DNA of 64,000 nucleotides from positions 1,302,001-1,366,000 of the forward strand of contig NZ_JACCBA010000001.1 in assembly GCF_013409365.1 (NCBI RefSeq). Direction: 5' to 3'. Under the pieces are notes generated by a model, which saw nothing but the letters and a program-made list of their open reading frames with translations, was not told the DNA's origin and did not search any database. Positions 8,454 to 18,425 of the stretch are shown here, in pieces. The stretch comes from Actinomadura luteofluorescens (lineage in GTDB: Bacteria; Actinomycetota; Actinomycetes; Streptosporangiales; Streptosporangiaceae). Position 1 is the first letter of the stretch. Every line of letters begins with the position of its first letter. The position numbers were made by a program, and so were the translations under genes.

Positions 8454-10846
8454 GCGAGCACGAGAGCCAGGGCGCCGACCGGCCGGTGTTCTCCGTCGAG
8501 CCGTGGTGCGTGCGGGAGCCGGAGCTGCGGCTCGACCGGCTGGCCCAGACCGAGTCGGTGTTCTCCCTCTCCAACGGGCACGTCGGCATGCGCGGCAACC
8601 TCGACGAGGGCGAACCGCACGGGCTTCCCGGCACCTACCTGAACTCCTTCTACGAGCAGCGTCCCCTGCCGCACGCCGAGACCGCCTACGGCTACCCCGA
8701 GATGGGCCAGACGGTCATCAACGTCACCAACGGCAAGGTGATCCGGCTGCTCGTCGACGACGAGCCGCTCGACGTGCGCTACGGCCGCCTGCACCACCAC
8801 GAGCGGATCCTCGACATGCGCGCGGGAACGCTCACCCGGCACGTGGAGTGGACGTCCCCGGCCGACCGCAGGATCAAGGTCACCTCGGTCCGGATGGTGT
8901 CGCTGACCCAGCGGGCCGTCGCGGCGATCTGCTACGAGGTCGAGCCGGTGGACGAGGCGGTCCGGGTGGTCGCCCAGTCGGAGCTGGTGGCCAACGAGGC
9001 ACTGCCCGGCGGCGGCAAGGACCCGCGCGCCTCGGCGATCCTGAGCAGCCCGCTCGTCGGCGAGGAGCACGTCGCCAACGGCACCAAGGTGCTGCTGCTG
9101 CACCGGACGCGGCAGAGCGGCCTGCGGATGGCCGCCGGGATGTCGCACGACATCGAGGGCCCGGAGTCGATGGCGATCGACACCGAGAGCTCCAAGGACG
9201 TGGGGCGGCTGACGGTCGCGACGCGGCTGGAGCCGGGGCAGCGGCTGCGCATCGTCAAGTACATCTCCTACGGCTGGTCGAGCCGGCGGTCGCGCCCCGC
9301 GCTGCACGACCAGGTGGTCGGGGCGCTGGCGGGCGCGCGGCAGACCGGCTGGCAGGGCCTGCTGGACGAGCAGCGCGAGTACCTCGACGACTTCTGGGAG
9401 GGCGCGGACGTCGAGGTCGACGGCGACGCCGAGATCCAGCAGGCGGTCAGGTTCGGGCTGTTCCACGTCCTGCAGGCGGGCGCCCGCGCGGAGCGCCGCA
9501 TGATCCCGGCCAAGGGGCTGACGGGACCGGGCTACGACGGGCACACGTTCTGGGACACCGAGACGTTCGTGCTGCCGGTCCTCACCTACACCTCCCCCGG
9601 CGCCGCGGCGGACGCCCTCGGCTGGCGGCACATGACGCTGCCCCTGGCCCGGGACCGTGCCAACCAGCTCGGCCTGGAGGGCGCGACGTTCCCGTGGCGG
9701 ACGATCCGCGGGCACGAGTGCTCGGGCTACTGGCCCGCCGGCACCGCCGCGTTCCACATCAACGCCGACATCTCCGACGCGGTCGTCCGGTACGTGGACG
9801 CCACGCAGGACGAGCAGTTCGAGCGGGAGATCGGCCTGGACATCCTGGTCCAGACGGCCCGGCTGTGGCGGAGCCTCGGCCACCACGACGTGGGCGGGGT
9901 GTTCCGCATCGACGGCGTCACCGGCCCCGACGAGTACAGCGCGGTGGTGGACAACAACGTCTACACCAACCTGATGGCGCGCCGGAACCTCCAGGAGGCC
10001 GCCGAGACGGCGATGCGCCACCCGGACGTGGCCGACCGGCTCGGCGTGAACGCCGAGGAGGCGGCGTCGTGGCGGGACGCGGCGGCGGCGATGCTCATCC
10101 CCTACGACGAGCGGCTCGGCGTCCATCCGCAGAGCGAGAGCTTCACCAACCACGCCCGCTGGGACTTCTCCGCCACCAAACCCGACCACTATCCGCTGCT
10201 GCTGAACTACCCCTACTTCGACCTCTACCGCAAGCAGGTGGTCAAGCAGGCGGACCTGGTGCTCGCCCTGCACCTGTGCGGCGACGCGTTCACCGACGAG
10301 CAGAAGGAGCGCGACTTCGCCTACTACGAGGGCCTGACCGTCCGCGACTCGTCTCTGTCGGCGCAGACGCAGGCGGTCGTCGCCGCCGAGGTCGGCCAGC
10401 TGGAGCTGGCGCACGACTACCTCGGCGAGACCGCGCTGATGGACCTGCACGACCTGAACCACAACACCCGCGACGGGCTGCACATCGCCTCGATGGCGGG
10501 GGCGTGGAGCGGGCTCGTCGCCGGGTTCGGCGGGATGCGGGCGGGCAAGGGCACGCTGCGGTTCGCGCCGCGGCTGCCCGGCGGGATCAGCCGGCTGGCG
10601 TTCCGGATGCGGTACCGGGGCAACCGGATCAAGGTCAGCGTGACCGGTGAGGCGGCCCGCTACGAGCTGCTGGACGGCCGGGGCCTCACGCTGTGGCACC
10701 ACGGCGAGCGGTTCACCCTCGCCGACGAGCCCGTCGAGCTGCCGATCGAGCAGATCCCGGTGCGCCCGGCGGTGACGCAGCCGGCGGGCCGGGAGCCCGC
10801 GCCGCGGCGCATCGACCCGCACGGACGCGACCCCCGCCGCCGCTAG
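8450..10846 (+). CDS. Glycoside hydrolase family 65 disaccharide phosphorylase
   Basis: A 798-residue GH65 protein of normal length: N-terminal beta-sandwich, linker, (alpha/alpha)6 barrel and C-terminal sheet domain. The catalytic acid glutamate lies in [18 protein letters not shown]. The motif [16 protein letters not shown] and the phosphate-loop region near [12 protein letters not shown] are also present. The family phosphorolyses alpha-glucosides (trehalose, maltose, kojibiose or nigerose) with inversion, giving glucose and beta-glucose-1-phosphate. That product is the substrate of the overlapping pgmB product. Which disaccharide is used cannot be read from sequence alone. The GTG start overlaps the pgmB stop by 4 nt. 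Confidence 0.9.
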   Translation: MSEHESQGADRPVFSVEPWCVREPELRLDRLAQTESVFSLSNGHVGMRGNLDEGEPHGLPGTYLNSFYEQRPLPHAETAYGYPEMGQTVINVTNGKVIRLLVDDEPLDVRYGRLHHHERILDMRAGTLTRHVEWTSPADRRIKVTSVRMVSLTQRAVAAICYEVEPVDEAVRVVAQSELVANEALPGGGKDPRASAILSSPLVGEEHVANGTKVLLLHRTRQSGLRMAAGMSHDIEGPESMAIDTESSKDVGRLTVATRLEPGQRLRIVKYISYGWSSRRSRPALHDQVVGALAGARQTGWQGLLDEQREYLDDFWEGADVEVDGDAEIQQAVRFGLFHVLQAGARAERRMIPAKGLTGPGYDGHTFWDTETFVLPVLTYTSPGAAADALGWRHMTLPLARDRANQLGLEGATFPWRTIRGHECSGYWPAGTAAFHINADISDAVVRYVDATQDEQFEREIGLDILVQTARLWRSLGHHDVGGVFRIDGVTGPDEYSAVVDNNVYTNLMARRNLQEAAETAMRHPDVADRLGVNAEEAASWRDAAAAMLIPYDERLGVHPQSESFTNHARWDFSATKPDHYPLLLNYPYFDLYRKQVVKQADLVLALHLCGDAFTDEQKERDFAYYEGLTVRDSSLSAQTQAVVAAEVGQLELAHDYLGETALMDLHDLNHNTRDGLHIASMAGAWSGLVAGFGGMRAGKGTLRFAPRLPGGISRLAFRMRYRGNRIKVSVTGEAARYELLDGRGLTLWHHGERFTLADEPVELPIEQIPVRPAVTQPAGREPAPRRIDPHGRDPRRR

Positions 10847-10867
10847 GCGGGGTCGCTGAGCGGGCCG

Positions 10868-11422
10868 CTAGGCGGGGCCGCTCTCCGGAGCGCAGACCCG
10901 CGCGCAGCCGTCCGCCTCGGAGGCCCGCGTCCCGTCCGCCGGGCGTGACGCGGGGTCTCCGGGGCCGGCCGGCACGAGCAGCCGGCGCGGTCCCGGCCCC
11001 TCGTCCCCGAGCCGGTCGTAGGGGTTGGCGAGCGCGCACCTGCTGATCGACAGGCAGCCGCAGCCGATGCAGTCGGTGAGGTCGTCGCGCAGCCGTTCGA
11101 GCTGCCGGATGCGCGCGTCGAGCTCGCCGCGCCACCGCTCGGAGAGGCGCGCCCAGTCGGCCACCGTGGGCGTGCGCTCCTCGGGGAGGGTGGCGAGCGC
11201 GTCGCGGATGTCGCCGAGCGGGATCCCGACGCGCTGCGAGACCTTGATGAACGAGACCCGGCGGAGCGTGTCCCGGCTGAACCGCCGCTGGTTGCCCGCC
11301 GTGCGCCGGCTGCTGATCAGTCCCTTGGACTCGTAGAAGTGCAGCGCCGAGACGGCCACGCCGCTCCGCTCGGCGAGCTGCCCGACGGTCAGTTCGTGCA
11401 CCCGGTGCTCCAGCCGCGTCAT
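10868..11422 (-). CDS. soxR: Redox-sensitive MerR-family activator SoxR
   Basis: A 184-residue MerR regulator. The winged helix-turn-helix ([25 protein letters not shown]) is followed by a dimerisation helix and the SoxR [2Fe-2S] ligands Cys118, Cys121, Cys123 and Cys129 in [12 protein letters not shown]. SoxR activates promoters when its cluster is oxidised by redox-cycling compounds, as actinobacterial antibiotics are. The C-terminal tail after residue 140 is longer than in E. coli SoxR and looks disordered. No obvious target gene lies divergently beside it; the neighbour is a convergent GH65 gene. ATG start at 11422. Confidence 0.92.
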   Translation of the reverse strand: MTRLEHRVHELTVGQLAERSGVAVSALHFYESKGLISSRRTAGNQRRFSRDTLRRVSFIKVSQRVGIPLGDIRDALATLPEERTPTVADWARLSERWRGELDARIRQLERLRDDLTDCIGCGCLSISRCALANPYDRLGDEGPGPRRLLVPAGPGDPASRPADGTRASEADGCARVCAPESGPA

Positions 11423-11483
11423 GCACCGGATCCTATGCGTTCCTCAACCGCGCTTGAGGTCGGGCCGGGCGGCCGGGCCCCGG

Positions 11484-12077
11484 TCAGTAGTGGGGGCCGG
11501 GCCGGTAGTGGGCGGCGGGGCTCGTCCCGCCGGGACGCTCGGCCGCGTGGCCGAGCCGGCGCAGCCGGAACGCCGCGCCGATCATGGCGGCGCCGGCCAG
11601 GACGGCCAGCAGGCCGATCAGCCAGACGATGGCGATCGCGCCGGAGACGGGCCACGCGAACAGCATGATCCCGAAGATCAGCGAGACGGCGCCGGTGAGT
11701 ACGTACGCCCACTCGCCCTTGAGCTCCTTGCGCATCGCGAGCGCGACCCCGATCTCCAGCACGCCGGTGGCGACCGCCCAGGCGGCGATCAGCATCAGCA
11801 GGACGAACGCGGTGATGCCGGGCCACACCAGCGCCGCGATGCCGAGCGCGATCCCTGCGGCCCCCGACAGGGCGAGCAGGCCGCGCGGGCCGCCGGAGGT
11901 GCCGCGGATCGCCTGCGCGACCGCGAACACACCGTCCACCAAGGCGTAGGCGCCGAACAGCACCACCAGCGCCCAGACGGTGATGCCCGGCCACACCCAG
12001 GCGACGATGCCGAAAATGACCGCGAACGTGCCGCGCAGCGCGAGCACCCACCAGTGGCGGGTCATCAGGTCGAACAT
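11484..12077 (-). CDS. HdeD-family (DUF308) membrane protein
   Basis: A 197-residue protein with about six hydrophobic segments arranged as repeated pairs (for example LRGTFAVIFGIVAWVWPGIT, then VVLFGAYALVDGVFAVAQAI). This is the pattern of HdeD/DUF308 membrane proteins, which are linked to acid stress in enterobacteria but uncharacterised in actinobacteria. The repeated WPGIT motif in successive helices shows the internal duplication typical of the family. ATG at 12077 has GGGAGG 7 nt upstream; an extension to 12140 lacks a better signal. A strong terminator hairpin separates it from the upstream pckG gene. Confidence 0.75.
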   Translation of the reverse strand: MFDLMTRHWWVLALRGTFAVIFGIVAWVWPGITVWALVVLFGAYALVDGVFAVAQAIRGTSGGPRGLLALSGAAGIALGIAALVWPGITAFVLLMLIAAWAVATGVLEIGVALAMRKELKGEWAYVLTGAVSLIFGIMLFAWPVSGAIAIVWLIGLLAVLAGAAMIGAAFRLRRLGHAAERPGGTSPAAHYRPGPHY

Positions 12078-12141
12078 GCCGGCCTCCCGGGGACGGGGAA
12101 CTCCTCCAGTGTTGACCGCCGCCGCCTGCGGGGAACGCAAA

Positions 12142-12177
12142 GGCCGGTCGCGAACTTCGCAAAGTTCGCGACCGGCC
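12142..12177 (-). terminator. Strong hairpin terminator after pckG
   Basis: A perfect 16-bp stem (12142-12157 pairing with 12162-12177; arm sequence GGCCGGTCGCGAACTT) closes on a 4-nt CGCA loop. It lies 35 nt beyond the pckG stop and before the HdeD-family gene start, the position expected of an intrinsic terminator. Actinobacterial terminators often lack a T tract, as here. Confidence 0.75.
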
Positions 12178-12212
12178 CACGGGTCCGGCCGGTGGCCGGC
12201 TCCGCCCGCGCG

Positions 12213-14030
12213 TCAGTGCTCCAGGCGGCGCACCAGGTCGTGGTACTCGTCCCACAGCGCCTTCGGCGTGTGGTCACCGAACCGCTCGAAGAACTCCGGC
12301 ACGAGGGCGGCCTCCTGCTTCCACACCTCGGTGTCGACCGACAGCAGGGTCCCCAGGTCGGCGTCGTCGATGTCGAGGCCCTCGGTGTCGAGCGCCTCCC
12401 GGGTCGGCAGGTGCCCGATCGGGGACTTGACCGCGTCGGCCTTGCCGTTGAGGCGCTCGACGATCCACTTCAGGACGCGGCTGTTCTCGCCGAAGCCGGG
12501 CCAGATGAACCTGCCGTCGGCGTTCTTGCGGAACCAGTTGACGTAGTAGATCCGCGGGAGCTTCTCCGGGTCGGTGGCCTTGCCGATCTCCAGCCAGTGG
12601 CCGAAGTAGTCGCCCATGTTGTAGCCGCAGAACGGCAGCATGGCGAACGGGTCGCGGCGCAGCTCGCCGACGGCGCCCTCGGCGGCGGCGGTCTTCTCGG
12701 ACGCGACGTTGGCGCCGAGGAACACGCCCTGCTGCCAGTCGAACGACTCGGTGACGAGCGGGACGGCGGAGGCGCGGCGGCCGCCGAACAGGATCGCCGA
12801 GATCGGGACGCCCTTCGGGTCCTCCCACTCGTCGGCGATGATCGGGCACTGCCCGGCCGGGGTGGTGAAGCGGGCGTTCGGGTGGGCCGCCGGGCTCGTG
12901 GAGTCCGGCGTCCAGTCGTTGCCCTTCCAGTCGGTCAGGTGCGCGGGCGGCTCGTCGGTGAGTCCCTCCCACCACACGTCGCCGTCGTCGGTGAGGGCCA
13001 CGTTCGTGAAGATGCTGTTGCCCCACAGCGTCCTGACCGCGTTGGCGTTGGTGCTCTCGCCGGTGCCGGGCGCGACGCCGAAGAATCCGGCCTCGGGGTT
13101 GATGGCGTACAGGCGGCCGTCGTCGCCGAAGCGCATCCAGGCGATGTCGTCGCCGATCGTCTCGACCTTCCACCCGGGGATGGTCGGCTCCAGCATGGCG
13201 AGGTTGGTCTTCCCGCACGCCGAGGGGAACGCGGCGGCGACGTAGCGGGTCTCACCGGTGGGCGGCGTCAGCTTCAGCACGAGCATGTGCTCGGCCATCC
13301 AGCCCTCGTCGCGGGCCATCGTCGAGGCGATGCGCAGCGCGTAGCACTTCTTGCCGAGCAGCGCGTTGCCGCCGTACCCGGACCCGTAGGACCAGATCTC
13401 CCGGGTCTCGGGGAAGTGGGTGATGTACTTGGTCGAGTTGCACGGCCACCTGACGTCCTCCTGGCCCGGCTCCAGGGGGGCGCCGACGGAGTGGACGGCC
13501 CTGACGAACGACCCGCGCTCCTCGATGAGGCGCAACGCGCCCTCGCCCATCCGCGTCATGATCCGCATGGACACGGCGACGTAGGCGGAGTCGGTGATCT
13601 CAACGCCCAGCTGCGAGATGGTGCCGCCGAGGGGGCCCATGCAGAACGGCACCACGTACATGGTGCGGCCCTTCATGCAGCCCGCGAAGAGGCCGCCCAG
13701 GGTCTCCCGCATCTCCCCGGGCGCGACCCAGTTGTTGGTGGGGCCGGCGTCCTCCTGCTTCTCGGAGCAGATGAACGTCCGGTCCTCGACGCGGGCGACG
13801 TCGGTGGGATCGGAGGCCGCGTGGAAGCTGTTGGGCCGTTTGGCCGGGTCCAGCCGCGTCAGGGTGCCCTGCTCGACGAGGAGGCCGGTGAGCCGCTCCC
13901 ACTCCTCCTGCGAGCCGTCACACCACTCGACCCGGTCGGGCCCGGTCAGCTCGGCGATCCCGCGCACCCACTCAATCAGTTCGGTGTGGCCGGTAGGGGC
14001 CTGGTCGAGGCCGGGGACCTGGTTGGACAC
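12213..14030 (-). CDS. pckG: Phosphoenolpyruvate carboxykinase (GTP)
   Basis: A 605-residue GTP-dependent PEP carboxykinase, the normal length for the class. It converts oxaloacetate plus GTP to PEP, CO2 and GDP, the gluconeogenic step. Motifs seen: the P-loop with reactive cysteine in [13 protein letters not shown], the substrate region [18 protein letters not shown], the metal site around [13 protein letters not shown] and the guanine pocket FFGHWLEIG near [21 protein letters not shown] start preceded by AAGGAG. The 179-bp upstream region holds a DasR-like palindrome and a CRP-like palindrome, suggesting carbon-source control. A 16-bp hairpin follows the gene. Confidence 0.96.
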   Translation of the reverse strand: MSNQVPGLDQAPTGHTELIEWVRGIAELTGPDRVEWCDGSQEEWERLTGLLVEQGTLTRLDPAKRPNSFHAASDPTDVARVEDRTFICSEKQEDAGPTNNWVAPGEMRETLGGLFAGCMKGRTMYVVPFCMGPLGGTISQLGVEITDSAYVAVSMRIMTRMGEGALRLIEERGSFVRAVHSVGAPLEPGQEDVRWPCNSTKYITHFPETREIWSYGSGYGGNALLGKKCYALRIASTMARDEGWMAEHMLVLKLTPPTGETRYVAAAFPSACGKTNLAMLEPTIPGWKVETIGDDIAWMRFGDDGRLYAINPEAGFFGVAPGTGESTNANAVRTLWGNSIFTNVALTDDGDVWWEGLTDEPPAHLTDWKGNDWTPDSTSPAAHPNARFTTPAGQCPIIADEWEDPKGVPISAILFGGRRASAVPLVTESFDWQQGVFLGANVASEKTAAAEGAVGELRRDPFAMLPFCGYNMGDYFGHWLEIGKATDPEKLPRIYYVNWFRKNADGRFIWPGFGENSRVLKWIVERLNGKADAVKSPIGHLPTREALDTEGLDIDDADLGTLLSVDTEVWKQEAALVPEFFERFGDHTPKALWDEYHDLVRRLEH

Positions 14031-14096
14031 GGGCGTTCTCCTTCAGCTGTTCGCAGGATGTTTGCATGATGAACAAGACCCGTCGTTTTTGCCATT

Positions 14097-14108
14097 TGGT
14101 CTGGACCA
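14097..14108. promoter_or_regulatory. DasR-like (dre) / GntR-FadR-type operator upstream of pckG
   Basis: TGGTCTGGACCA at 14097-14108, inside the arms TTGGTC/GACCAA (14096-14109), matches 11 of 12 bases of the dre core TGGTCTAGACCA bound by the GntR-family regulator DasR. It lies 67-78 nt before the pckG start codon, in promoter territory. Binding by DasR or another GntR protein is inference. Confidence 0.5.
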
Positions 14109-14142
14109 ATCCCGTCCGCTTTTGGGGCATGATGCCCGGTTC

Positions 14143-14158
14143 TGTGAGGGATATCACT
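14143..14158. promoter_or_regulatory. CRP-like binding site upstream of pckG
   Basis: TGTGAGGGATATCACT has the CRP-family form TGTGA-N6-TCACA with one mismatch in the last base. It lies 113-128 nt upstream of the pckG start and between divergently useful regions: pckG leftward, and the end of modC on the other side. Actinobacterial CRP homologues recognise this consensus. Confidence 0.5.
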
Positions 14159-14209
14159 GGATGGGGGAACCGACCGCCCACCCGCACCCGCCGGACGGCG
14201 CGAGAGCGC

Positions 14210-15262
14210 TCAAGCTGGGTAAACGTGGGTCTCAGTGGCCTTCACGGCCGCCCAGACGGGGCTGCCCTCCGACAATTGGAGCTCCGCGACCGCCGCCTGA
14301 GTGACGTCCGCTACGGCGTCGAAAGGCGGCCCCGACAGCCGGACCCGGACACGGTCCCCCTGCCGTTCGATCGCGCCGACGCGCGTGCGCCAGAGGTTGC
14401 GCGGGCTGCCGTCGGGACGCGTCCGGTACAGCGCCACCGAGGATGGCGCGAAGGCGAGGAACACCTCACCTTCGAGTGAGTCAACAGTGTCAAGGGTTGC
14501 AGCACCGTCCCCCAGGGCCACCGTGCCCGCCTCGGCCCTGCCCCGGTACAGGTTCAACCCGACCAGGCGCGCGACGTAGTCGGTCCGCGGGCGGCGCGCG
14601 ACGTCGGCCGGGGTCCCCTGCTGGACGAGCCGGCCGCCCTCGACGACGACGAGGCGGTCGGCGAGCACCATGGCGTCCAGCGGGTCGTGCGTGACGAGCA
14701 CGGCGGCGCCCTCGAACCCGGCGAGGTGGCGGCGCAGCGCGGCCCTGATCTCCATCCGGGTGTGCGCGTCCAGCGCCGCGAGCGGCTCGTCCAGCAGCAG
14801 CAGGCCCGGATCGACGGCCAGCGCGCGGGCCAGGGCCACCCGCTGCGCCTGCCCGCCCGACAGGGCCCGCGGGCGCGCGGACGCGTGCTCGGCGAGCCCC
14901 ACCCGCTCCAGCCAGCCCGCGGCGATCCGCCGGGCGGCACGGCGCCCGGCGCCCCGGCAGCGCGGCCCGAACGCGACGTTGTCGAGCGCCGTGAGGTGCG
15001 GGAACAGCAGGTAGTCCTGGAACACCATGCCGATGCCGCGGCGGTCGGGCGGCAGCGCGCGCAGGTCGGCGCCGTCCACCCGCAGGTGCCCGCCCGCCAT
15101 CGGCACGAGCCCGGCCAGGGCGCGCAGCGCGGTGCTCTTGCCCGCCCCGTTCGGGCCGAGCAGCGCCACGACCTCGCCCGGCCCGGCGGTGAGCGCGAGA
15201 TCGAGGTCGAACGCGGCGCGGCGGACGACGAGCCGCGCGTCCAGCCCCCGGGGTCCGCTCAT
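14210..15262 (-). CDS. modC: Molybdate ABC transporter ATP-binding protein
   Basis: A 350-residue ABC ATPase that powers molybdate import. Walker A is GPNGAGKST, the signature is LSGGQAQR, Walker B is LLLLDEPLAALD and the switch histidine is in VTHD. Beyond about residue 230 there is a C-terminal TOBE/Mop-like oxyanion-sensing domain, as in ModC. ATG 15262 overlaps the modB stop (ATGA). The open frame runs further upstream but only as antisense-like sequence through modB. Order modA-modB-modC with 4-nt overlaps indicates one transcript. Confidence 0.92.
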   Translation of the reverse strand: MSGPRGLDARLVVRRAAFDLDLALTAGPGEVVALLGPNGAGKSTALRALAGLVPMAGGHLRVDGADLRALPPDRRGIGMVFQDYLLFPHLTALDNVAFGPRCRGAGRRAARRIAAGWLERVGLAEHASARPRALSGGQAQRVALARALAVDPGLLLLDEPLAALDAHTRMEIRAALRRHLAGFEGAAVLVTHDPLDAMVLADRLVVVEGGRLVQQGTPADVARRPRTDYVARLVGLNLYRGRAEAGTVALGDGAATLDTVDSLEGEVFLAFAPSSVALYRTRPDGSPRNLWRTRVGAIERQGDRVRVRLSGPPFDAVADVTQAAVAELQLSEGSPVWAAVKATETHVYPA

Positions 15263-16092
15263 CGCGCGCCGCCCACCCAGCGGTCCCGGAGCACGGCGAG
15301 GACGGCGACCGAGACGGCGAGCAGGACGAGGCTGAGCACGATCGCCGCCTGCGGGTCGGTCTCCAGCGCCAGGTACACCGCGAGCGGCATCGTCTGCGTC
15401 CGGCCGGGGAAGTTGCCCGCGAAGGTGATCGTCGCCCCGAACTCGCCGAGCGCCCGCGCCCAGCACAGGATCGACCCGGCCGCGACGCCCGGCGCGACCA
15501 GCGGCAGCGTGACCCGCCGGAAGATCGTCCAGCGGCCGGCGCCGAGGGTGGCGGCGGCCTCCTCGTAGCGCAGGTCGGCGGCGCGCAGCGCGCCCTCCAC
15601 GCTGATCACCAGGAACGGCATCGCGACGAACGCCTCGGCGAGCACGACGCCGGCGGTGGTGAACGGGAACGTGAGGCCGAAGGCGCGGTCCAGCCAGCCG
15701 CCGACCAGCCCGCGCCGTCCGAGCACCAGCAGCAGGGCGACGCCGCCGACCACCGGCGGCAGCACCAGCGGAACGGTCACCAGGGCCCGGACGAGCCGGG
15801 CGGCGGGGAACCGGACCCGGGCGAGCGTCCAGGCGAGGGGGACGCCGAGCAGCAGGCACAGGCCGGTGGCGAGGGTGGCGGTGAGCAGCGAGAGCCGGAG
15901 CGCCTCCAGGACCTGCGCCTGCAGGAGGCGGGTGCCGAGCGTCGACCACGGCGCCCTGACGAGCAGGCCGAGCAGCGGCAGCACCAGGAAGGCGAGCCCG
16001 AGCAGCGCGGGCGCGAGCAGCACCCACGGCGGCCGGCCCGGCAGCCGGTCCGCCTCCCGCGCCTCCCGGGACGCCCTCCGCGGTCGCGTCAC
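15259..16092 (-). CDS. modB: Molybdate ABC transporter permease
   Basis: A 277-residue inner-membrane permease with about five to six hydrophobic helices. The cytoplasmic EAA-loop region is present (EEAAATLGAGRWTIFRRVTLPLVAPG), and GEFGATITFAGNFPGRTQTMPLAVY is characteristic of ModB/CysT-type oxyanion permeases. It forms the channel for ModA-delivered molybdate. The N-terminal 20 residues are strongly basic and would stay cytosolic. GTG start overlapping the modA stop by GTGA; the end overlaps modC by 4 nt. Confidence 0.93.
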   Translation of the reverse strand: MTRPRRASREAREADRLPGRPPWVLLAPALLGLAFLVLPLLGLLVRAPWSTLGTRLLQAQVLEALRLSLLTATLATGLCLLLGVPLAWTLARVRFPAARLVRALVTVPLVLPPVVGGVALLLVLGRRGLVGGWLDRAFGLTFPFTTAGVVLAEAFVAMPFLVISVEGALRAADLRYEEAAATLGAGRWTIFRRVTLPLVAPGVAAGSILCWARALGEFGATITFAGNFPGRTQTMPLAVYLALETDPQAAIVLSLVLLAVSVAVLAVLRDRWVGGAR

Positions 16093-16862
16093 GGCCCCTC
16101 GAAGCCCGCCCGGCTCAGCACCGCCCTGCCCTGCTCACCGACCACCAGGCGGATGAACTCCCCGGCGAGCGCGCCCTGCGGCGCCTTGGCGACCTCGACG
16201 ATCGGGTAGTCGTTGATCGCCTTCGCGGCCTCCGGGAACTCGATGCCCGTGACCTCGCCGCCGGCCGCCTTCACGTCGGTGCGGTAGACGAGCCCCGCGT
16301 CGGCCTCCCCCAGGCCCACCTTCGTCAGGACGGCCTTGACGTCCTTCTCCCGCGACACCGGCTCGACCTCGACCCCGGCGACGGCCAGAGCGGTCTCGGC
16401 CGCGGCGCCGCACGGCACCTGCACCGCGCACAGCACGACCTTCAAACCCCGCCGGCCCAGGTCGCCCACCTTCGCGACCTTGCCCGGGTCCCCCTTCGGG
16501 ACGGCGATGACCAGGCGGTTGCGGGTGAAGGTCTGCGGCCGCCCCGACGCGTCCCCGGCGTCGGTCACCGTCTTCATCGTGGCGGGGCTCGCGGCCGCGA
16601 ACACGTCCGCCGGGGCGCCCTGCGTGATCTGCTGCGCCAGCGTCGAACTGCCGCCGAACTGGAACCTGACCTTCACGCCGGGATGCGCGCCCTCGAACGT
16701 CCTGCCGAGCTCGGTGAAGGCCTCGGTGAGCGAGGCCGCCGCGAACACCGTGAGGGTCTTGCCGCCGCCCGGCTCTCCCGAACCGGAGGAGTCGCCGGCG
16801 TCGCCGCAGCCCGCCAGGACGGCGAGCGACAGCGCCGCCACCGCCGCGGTTCGCTTGAACAC
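16089..16862 (-). CDS. modA: Molybdate ABC transporter substrate-binding lipoprotein
   Basis: A 257-residue extracytoplasmic binding protein. A lipoprotein signal peptide ends in the lipobox LAGC, so it should be lipid-anchored outside the membrane. The mature part has the ModA hallmarks LTVFAAASLTEAF, GGSSTLAQQI and GAPADVFAAAS, which supply the oxyanion-binding loops. First gene of the modABC run. The gene for an HTH-TOBE protein ends 9 nt before its start. Confidence 0.94.
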   Translation of the reverse strand: MFKRTAAVAALSLAVLAGCGDAGDSSGSGEPGGGKTLTVFAAASLTEAFTELGRTFEGAHPGVKVRFQFGGSSTLAQQITQGAPADVFAAASPATMKTVTDAGDASGRPQTFTRNRLVIAVPKGDPGKVAKVGDLGRRGLKVVLCAVQVPCGAAAETALAVAGVEVEPVSREKDVKAVLTKVGLGEADAGLVYRTDVKAAGGEVTGIEFPEAAKAINDYPIVEVAKAPQGALAGEFIRLVVGEQGRAVLSRAGFEGP

Positions 16863-16871
16863 GTTGCCTCC

Positions 16872-17279
16872 TCAGCCCTGGTCCGGCACTTCGACGACGA
16901 CGTTCGTGGACTTGACGACGGCATCGGCGACCACGCCCGGCTCCAGGCCGAGGTCGTCGGCCGCCTCGCGGCTCATCAGCGACACGACGCGGAACGGCCC
17001 CGCCTGGATCTCGACCTGCGCCATCACCCCGTCCCGGAGGACCTCGGTGACGATCCCCCGCATCCGGTTGCGCGCCGAGGAGAAGCGTTCGGCCTGGTCG
17101 GACGAGCCGTTGCCGCGCGCCTGGTCCCGCACGAAGGCGGCCAGCTCCGCGCCCGGCACCCGCCGGTGGCCGTGCTCGTCCCGGGACGCCGGGAGCCTGC
17201 CGCCGTCCACCCACCGGCGGACGGTGTCGGCGCTGACGCCGAGAAGGGCGGCGGCCTCGCTGATCCTGAACGTCGTCAC
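16872..17279 (-). CDS. HTH-TOBE molybdate-responsive regulator
   Basis: A 135-residue protein. The N-terminal excisionase/MerR-like helix-turn-helix (FRISEAAALLGVSADTVRRW, residues 4-23) is joined to a C-terminal single TOBE/Mop domain (about residues 68-133, including RGIVTEVLRDGVMAQVEI and VVKSTNVVVEV) that in relatives binds molybdate. It precedes modABC with a 9-nt gap, so it probably senses molybdate and controls this operon; that role is inferred from context. It differs from classical ModE, which has a LysR-like HTH and two Mop domains. GTG 17279 starts exactly before the HTH; an in-frame extension to 17348 is unlikely. Confidence 0.8.
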   Translation of the reverse strand: MTTFRISEAAALLGVSADTVRRWVDGGRLPASRDEHGHRRVPGAELAAFVRDQARGNGSSDQAERFSSARNRMRGIVTEVLRDGVMAQVEIQAGPFRVVSLMSREAADDLGLEPGVVADAVVKSTNVVVEVPDQG

Positions 17280-17449
17280 CCGGCAAAGCCTAGACAACCG
17301 CATATGCAAGGGGAAGAGCGACATCATCCTTGATACAGCGATATCCACCGCACCGATGCCCTCGCAACCGCGGAAGGGGAAGGCTCCCTTCCCCGTCGAT
17401 CGCCGCGGATGTCACCATCTACTTACATCCCCCGACGCGAGGAGGACCC

Positions 17450-18424
17450 GTGACGGCGCAAGGCCCCGCGACCCTGGTGATAGAACGGCACGGGACGGCG
17501 AGCCTGCGCTCCCGCGCGGTCTCGGCGGGCGTCCGGCGGCTGGTCCGGCCCGGCCTCGCCCGGCTCGCGGGCCGGCCGTTCGACGACCGGGCGCTGCGCC
17601 GCGCCGCCCTCCTCGACCGGCTGGCGGCACGGGCCGGGACGCCGCGGCGCATCAGCGTGGAGAAGGTCCGCTTCGACGGCTTCGGCGCCGAGTGGGTGTC
17701 GGCGCCGGGCGCCGCCCCACCCCGCGACCGGGCGATCCTCTACCTGCACGGCGGCGGCTGGATCTCCTGCGGCCTCAACACGCACCGCCGGATGATCGCC
17801 TCGTTCGCCGCCGCGTCCGGCGCCACCGCGCTGTCGGTGGACTACCGGATGATCCCGGCGGTCCCGTTCGAGCGGGAGGTCGAGGACTGCGTCACCGCCT
17901 ACCGGTGGCTGCTGGAGGAGCGGGGGATCGACCCCGGACGCGTCGTGATCATGGGGGACTCGGCGGGCGGGCACCTCACGTTCGCCACGGCGCTGCGCGC
18001 CCGCGAGGAGGGGCTGCCCATGCCGGCGGCGCTCGCGGCCCTGTCCCCCATGCTCGACATGGACCTGACGAGCAAGCTCGCGCACGCCAACATGGGCCTC
18101 GACCCCTCCGGCCCCGGCGCGCTGCTGGAACGCCTCGTCGAGGGGTTCCTCGGCCACCTCGACCTCGCCGACCCCGCGATCTCACCCGTCCGCGCCGACC
18201 TCGCGGGGCTGCCGCCCGTGCTGCTCACCGCCGGATCCACCGAACTGCTCTACTGCGACTCCGAGCTGATGGCGCGGCGGCTCGCCGAGGCCGGGGTGCC
18301 GGTCACGCTCCAGGTATGGGACCGCCAGTTGCACGTGTTCCAGATGTTCGGGCCGTACCTGCCCGAGTCGCGCGCGGCGGTCGCCGCGCTCGGCGCGTTC
18401 GTCCGCGACGCCCTGGACCGCTGA
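17450..18424 (+). CDS. Alpha/beta hydrolase, hormone-sensitive-lipase family
   Basis: A 324-residue esterase-type hydrolase. The HSL oxyanion motif HGGGW lies in YLHGGGWISCG and the nucleophile elbow is GDSAGG. A C-terminal histidine in RQLHVFQ and an aspartate upstream in the strand near ELLYCDSE complete a plausible triad. Such enzymes hydrolyse short-chain esters or carboxylic-ester drugs; the substrate is unknown. GTG 17450 has GGAGG 5 nt upstream. Divergent from the molybdate regulator with 170 bp between, and convergent with the next gene with a 1-nt gap. Confidence 0.88.
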   Translation: MTAQGPATLVIERHGTASLRSRAVSAGVRRLVRPGLARLAGRPFDDRALRRAALLDRLAARAGTPRRISVEKVRFDGFGAEWVSAPGAAPPRDRAILYLHGGGWISCGLNTHRRMIASFAAASGATALSVDYRMIPAVPFEREVEDCVTAYRWLLEERGIDPGRVVIMGDSAGGHLTFATALRAREEGLPMPAALAALSPMLDMDLTSKLAHANMGLDPSGPGALLERLVEGFLGHLDLADPAISPVRADLAGLPPVLLTAGSTELLYCDSELMARRLAEAGVPVTLQVWDRQLHVFQMFGPYLPESRAAVAALGAFVRDALDR

Positions 18425-18425
18425 G

